Source: Bacteroidota bacterium (GTDB lineage Bacteria > Bacteroidota > Ignavibacteria > UBA10030 > UBA6906). Taken from it: a stretch of DNA of 5,854 nucleotides. The notes beneath the pieces are model-generated. The model was not told the origin of the DNA. It saw nothing but the letters and a program-made list of their open reading frames with translations, and ran no database searches. The stretch is from NCBI GenBank assembly GCA_003541875.1, contig DPLS01000033.1, forward strand, positions 1-5,854, in the 5' to 3' direction. This document shows, piece after piece, positions 5,505-5,854 of the stretch (position 1 is the first letter of the stretch; each line of letters opens with the position of its first letter). The translations under genes were made by a program, and so were the position numbers.

Positions 5505-5854
5505 CTACTTCAGAAGCAACATTTTCTTCATATCCGAATAGTCACCGGCTTTGAGGGAATAAAAATACACCCCGTTGGTAAGGTTCTCACCCGAGAAATC
5601 AACAACGTGAAGACCCGCTTCCAGATGTCCTTTTACCAACGTGGCAATCTCCTGGCCAAGCACATTATACACCGCTATCGTCACATCCGATCCAACCGGC
5701 AGATCGAATTGTATCTTCGTGGTTGGGTTGAACGGATTGGGATAATTCTGAAGAAGCACGTAGTCGCGGGGGACGCCTTGCCCGGATCCTGTTGACGCCG
5801 TCCCGTTGTTCAAGACCCGGAGTTCGGCGACGGAGATGAAATGTGCAGTTCCAC
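5505..5854 (-). CDS. C-terminal part of a T9SS-exported protein (end of discoidin-like domain plus type A sorting domain); probably the 3' end of the GH18 gene
   Basis: The frame is open from the right edge to the TAG at 5507-5505. It begins with GTAHFISVAELRVLN, the last strand of a discoidin/F5-8-type-C-like domain. A short Gly/Ser/Thr linker (NNGTASTGSGQG) follows, then a complete T9SS type A C-terminal sorting domain of about 87 residues. That domain has the classic VLLQNYPNPFNPTTKI start, the VYNVLGQEIATLV core, and the LTNGVYFYSL and MKKMLLLK end. In the family, this domain directs a Sec-exported protein through the T9SS outer-membrane translocon and is then removed, leaving the protein cell-attached or released. 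A TTG at 5813 could be read as a start, but it would give an orphan sorting domain with no signal peptide, so this is a gene tail. The edge sequence equals bases 1-25 in the same reading frame as the GH18 gene, so the residues would be numbered 643-758 of the joined protein. The alternative is a separate gene sharing the same 25-mer. Confidence 0.93.
   Translation of the reverse strand, partial: GTAHFISVAELRVLNNGTASTGSGQGVPRDYVLLQNYPNPFNPTTKIQFDLPVGSDVTIAVYNVLGQEIATLVKGHLEAGLHVVDFSGENLTNGVYFYSLKAGDYSDMKKMLLLK
5830..5854. repeat. Right copy of 25-bp terminal direct repeat
   Basis: This is identical to bases 1-25. Merging the two copies yields a 5829-bp circle in which the minus-strand frame of the GH18 gene continues directly into the T9SS sorting domain. 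Confidence 0.97.

Noticed and set aside
5505..5813. Stand-alone 102-aa gene starting at TTG 5813
   Set aside because: The frame is open upstream to the window edge and begins inside a discoidin-like domain end. A T9SS sorting domain without signal peptide or passenger makes no sense as a separate protein.
1..5854. CRISPR arrays, tRNA or rRNA genes, insertion sequences
   Set aside because: No regularly spaced direct repeats, no tRNA-like cloverleaf or rRNA sequence, and no transposase or IS-type terminal inverted repeats were seen. The only long exact direct repeat noticed is the 25-bp terminal one.

Overview
The window looks like a complete short contig from a bacterium of the Bacteroidota/Ignavibacteria (FCB) lineage, most likely metagenomic. 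The lineage call rests mainly on a textbook type IX secretion (T9SS) C-terminal sorting domain (YPNPFNPTTKI... NGVYFYSLKAGD... KKMLLLK). That secretion system is confined largely to this superphylum. Base composition looks balanced, near 50% GC by eye. All recognisable genes lie on the minus strand.

Layout, in the direction of transcription (high to low coordinates). 5854-5505: the 3' end of a secreted multidomain protein, ending in a T9SS sorting domain. 5475-5449: a strong hairpin, probably its terminator. 5257-4151: an integral-membrane acyltransferase 3 (OafA-like O-acyltransferase), with a hairpin just after its stop. 4101-3877: a doubtful 74-aa ORF. 3880-2375: a Wzx-type polysaccharide flippase, followed by a hairpin. 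2374-1953: a 422-nt non-coding leader. 1952-1: the 5' part of a GH18 chitinase-like gene (signal peptide, GH18 domain, Ig-like domain, discoidin-like domain), which runs off the left edge.

The main observation is that bases 1-25 and 5830-5854 are identical. Joining the ends through this overlap gives a 5829-bp circle. The GH18 frame then continues without a break into the T9SS domain and yields one 758-aa protein: signal peptide, GH18, Ig-like, F5/8-type-C-like, T9SS sorting domain. The two partial genes at the window edges are therefore probably one gene cut by linearisation. Whether the circle is a physical molecule, a tandem-repeat unit, or an assembly-graph artefact cannot be decided from the sequence. 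No replication, mobilisation, recombination or partition gene is visible, which argues for caution.

Functionally, the flippase and O-acyltransferase fit assembly and acyl decoration of a surface glycan at the inner membrane. The chitinase-like protein fits degradation of an external beta-1,4-GlcNAc-type polymer at the cell surface or outside the cell. There is no evidence that the two activities are coupled beyond adjacency and shared orientation.
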